A stretch of 64,000 nucleotides of DNA, taken from contig VEPM01000018.1 in the NCBI GenBank assembly GCA_012026795.1, positions 1-64,000 on the forward strand, written 5' to 3'. The position numbers and the translations under genes were made by a program. Position 1 is the stretch's first letter, and each line of letters opens with the position of its first letter. Under the pieces are notes generated by a model. It worked only from the letters and a program-made list of their open reading frames with translations, had not been told where the DNA came from and made no database searches. Source of the DNA: Candidatus Methanoperedens sp. (GTDB lineage Archaea; Halobacteriota; Methanosarcinia; Methanosarcinales; Methanoperedenaceae). This document shows positions 63,387 to 64,000 of the stretch, one piece after another.

Positions 63387-64000
63387 TCACTTATATCTCT
63401 TTTTTAGATATTTTCTCAAAATGTGGGTGCAAATAACAAGGATCGATAACCCAAGTATTATTGCAGCTTTCGGTTTATTTTCTTTTCTTGTCTCCTGTTC
63501 TGTAATAGCCTCAGGCGTGGTCACAGGTGTTCCCACGAAAAAGACCTTGCTGAGGTTTGATTGCGCGGTCGTTACCCTGTAAGCCCCAGCATCCTGCTTT
63601 TCAACCTCGAAAATTATTTCTTTAATTTCCGAATTTTTCAAATGTACCTGTCTTTCTTCCTCAAGGACATCATTAATGTATAATCCTATCTGTTGAGAGC
63701 CTTCTCCACCCTTGTTTTCCACTGTGATAGAGATATTGACCTTCACTGAAGGATCGACCTTTATCTTATCGGTCGTGATCTCCCTGTAAACGAAATTTGT
63801 CGGGGTCTCAACTTTTTGTAATGAACTGACTTCAAAAAATGCTATCGTTTTCAACGCGATAGTATTTTTCCCGGATGGGATTATTTCAACAGTGTGATGT
63901 CCTATGTGTTCAGTGGATAACGTGAAATTGACCTGGGCCGTCCCGCTTTCATTAACTTCCACCTTTGCGCTGTCTATCAGTTCATTATCTAATATCAGGT
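63387..64000 (-). CDS. CARDB-like surface protein, C-terminal part (5' end outside window)
   Basis: The minus-strand frame is open to the right edge, so the N-terminus is missing. The visible part has two beta-sandwich, CARDB-like segments (TAQVNFTLSTEHIGHHTVEI and KVNISITVENKGGEGSQQIG). A C-terminal membrane helix (KAAIILGLSILVICTHIL) is followed by basic residues. The pattern is that of a cell-surface protein with N-x-S/T sequons, related in style to the COG1361 proteins of the window. Function unknown. Confidence 0.7.
   Translation of the reverse strand, partial: LILDNELIDSAKVEVNESGTAQVNFTLSTEHIGHHTVEIIPSGKNTIALKTIAFFEVSSLQKVETPTNFVYREITTDKIKVDPSVKVNISITVENKGGEGSQQIGLYINDVLEEERQVHLKNSEIKEIIFEVEKQDAGAYRVTTAQSNLSKVFFVGTPVTTPEAITEQETRKENKPKAAIILGLSILVICTHILRKYLKKRYK

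Noticed and set aside
1-64000. Window belonging to a Borg-type or other large extrachromosomal element
   Set aside because: No perfect tandem direct repeats or terminal inverted repeats were seen, and the window is full of single-copy core genes such as lysS, cofE, radB, pfdB and aglB.

Overview
The window looks like a chromosomal segment of a methanogen-related euryarchaeon, most likely the Methanosarcinales / ANME-2d (Candidatus Methanoperedens) group. The evidence is gene content read from the sequence: F420-0:gamma-glutamyl ligase (CofE), RadB, prefoldin beta, a KEOPS Pcc1 subunit, archaeal XPB with its Bax1 partner, class I lysyl-tRNA synthetase, archaeal-type CoaD, AglB, DUF2551, a CooC-type ATPase and PGF-CTERM-like surface proteins. 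No rRNA, tRNA or CRISPR array was recognised. The genus is inferred, not proven.

Layout. 0-0.75 kb: the 3' end of an IS4/IS1634-type transposase and a MITE-like hairpin repeat. 0.75-6.5 kb: polyprenol kinase, AglD-like membrane protein, Ig-repeat surface protein, DUF169 protein and a secreted TolB-like propeller. 6.5-9 kb: a decayed accessory patch with pseudogenes, a very small basic ORF, a GC-rich repeat and a DUF2683/RelE toxin-antitoxin pair. 9-18.9 kb: housekeeping genes (Pcc1, prefoldin, DHH phosphoesterase, Bax1-XPB, LeuA family, VapBC, HD hydrolase, CofE), interrupted at 13.5-14 kb by second copies of both repeats.

19.1-48.1 kb is a continuous plus-strand island for surface glycan synthesis. 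It runs from gmd through a Wzx-type flippase, an aminotransferase, a radical SAM enzyme, an SpsF-type cytidylyltransferase, NeuB, a KdsC-type phosphatase and a sialyltransferase-like protein. Then come methyltransferases, glycosyltransferases, epimerases, a UDP-sugar dehydrogenase, a B12-radical SAM enzyme, a deacetylase and GDP-fucose synthase, ending at the oligosaccharyltransferase aglB. The likely reading is that activated deoxy, uronic and nonulosonic (sialic-acid-like) sugars are built on a lipid carrier, flipped, and transferred by AglB to Asn in surface proteins. Candidate acceptors, three related COG1361-type surface proteins rich in N-x-S/T, lie just downstream (48.6, 50.9 and 57.6 kb).

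48-64 kb alternates surface proteins with core genes: EngB GTPase, LysRS, CoaD, an AAA/DUF4143 ATPase, a beta-CASP nuclease, RadB-CooC-phosphoesterase, a YkgJ-type protein, and a surface protein running off the window end.

The most unusual signals are: (1) two conserved genes (LeuA family and beta-CASP nuclease) with no ATG, GTG or TTG in frame before their conserved N-termini, where ATT or ATA would be the start; (2) the AglB-linked nonulosonate island with two radical SAM enzymes and a sialyltransferase-like protein; (3) two families of dispersed repeats that have reshaped neighbouring genes.
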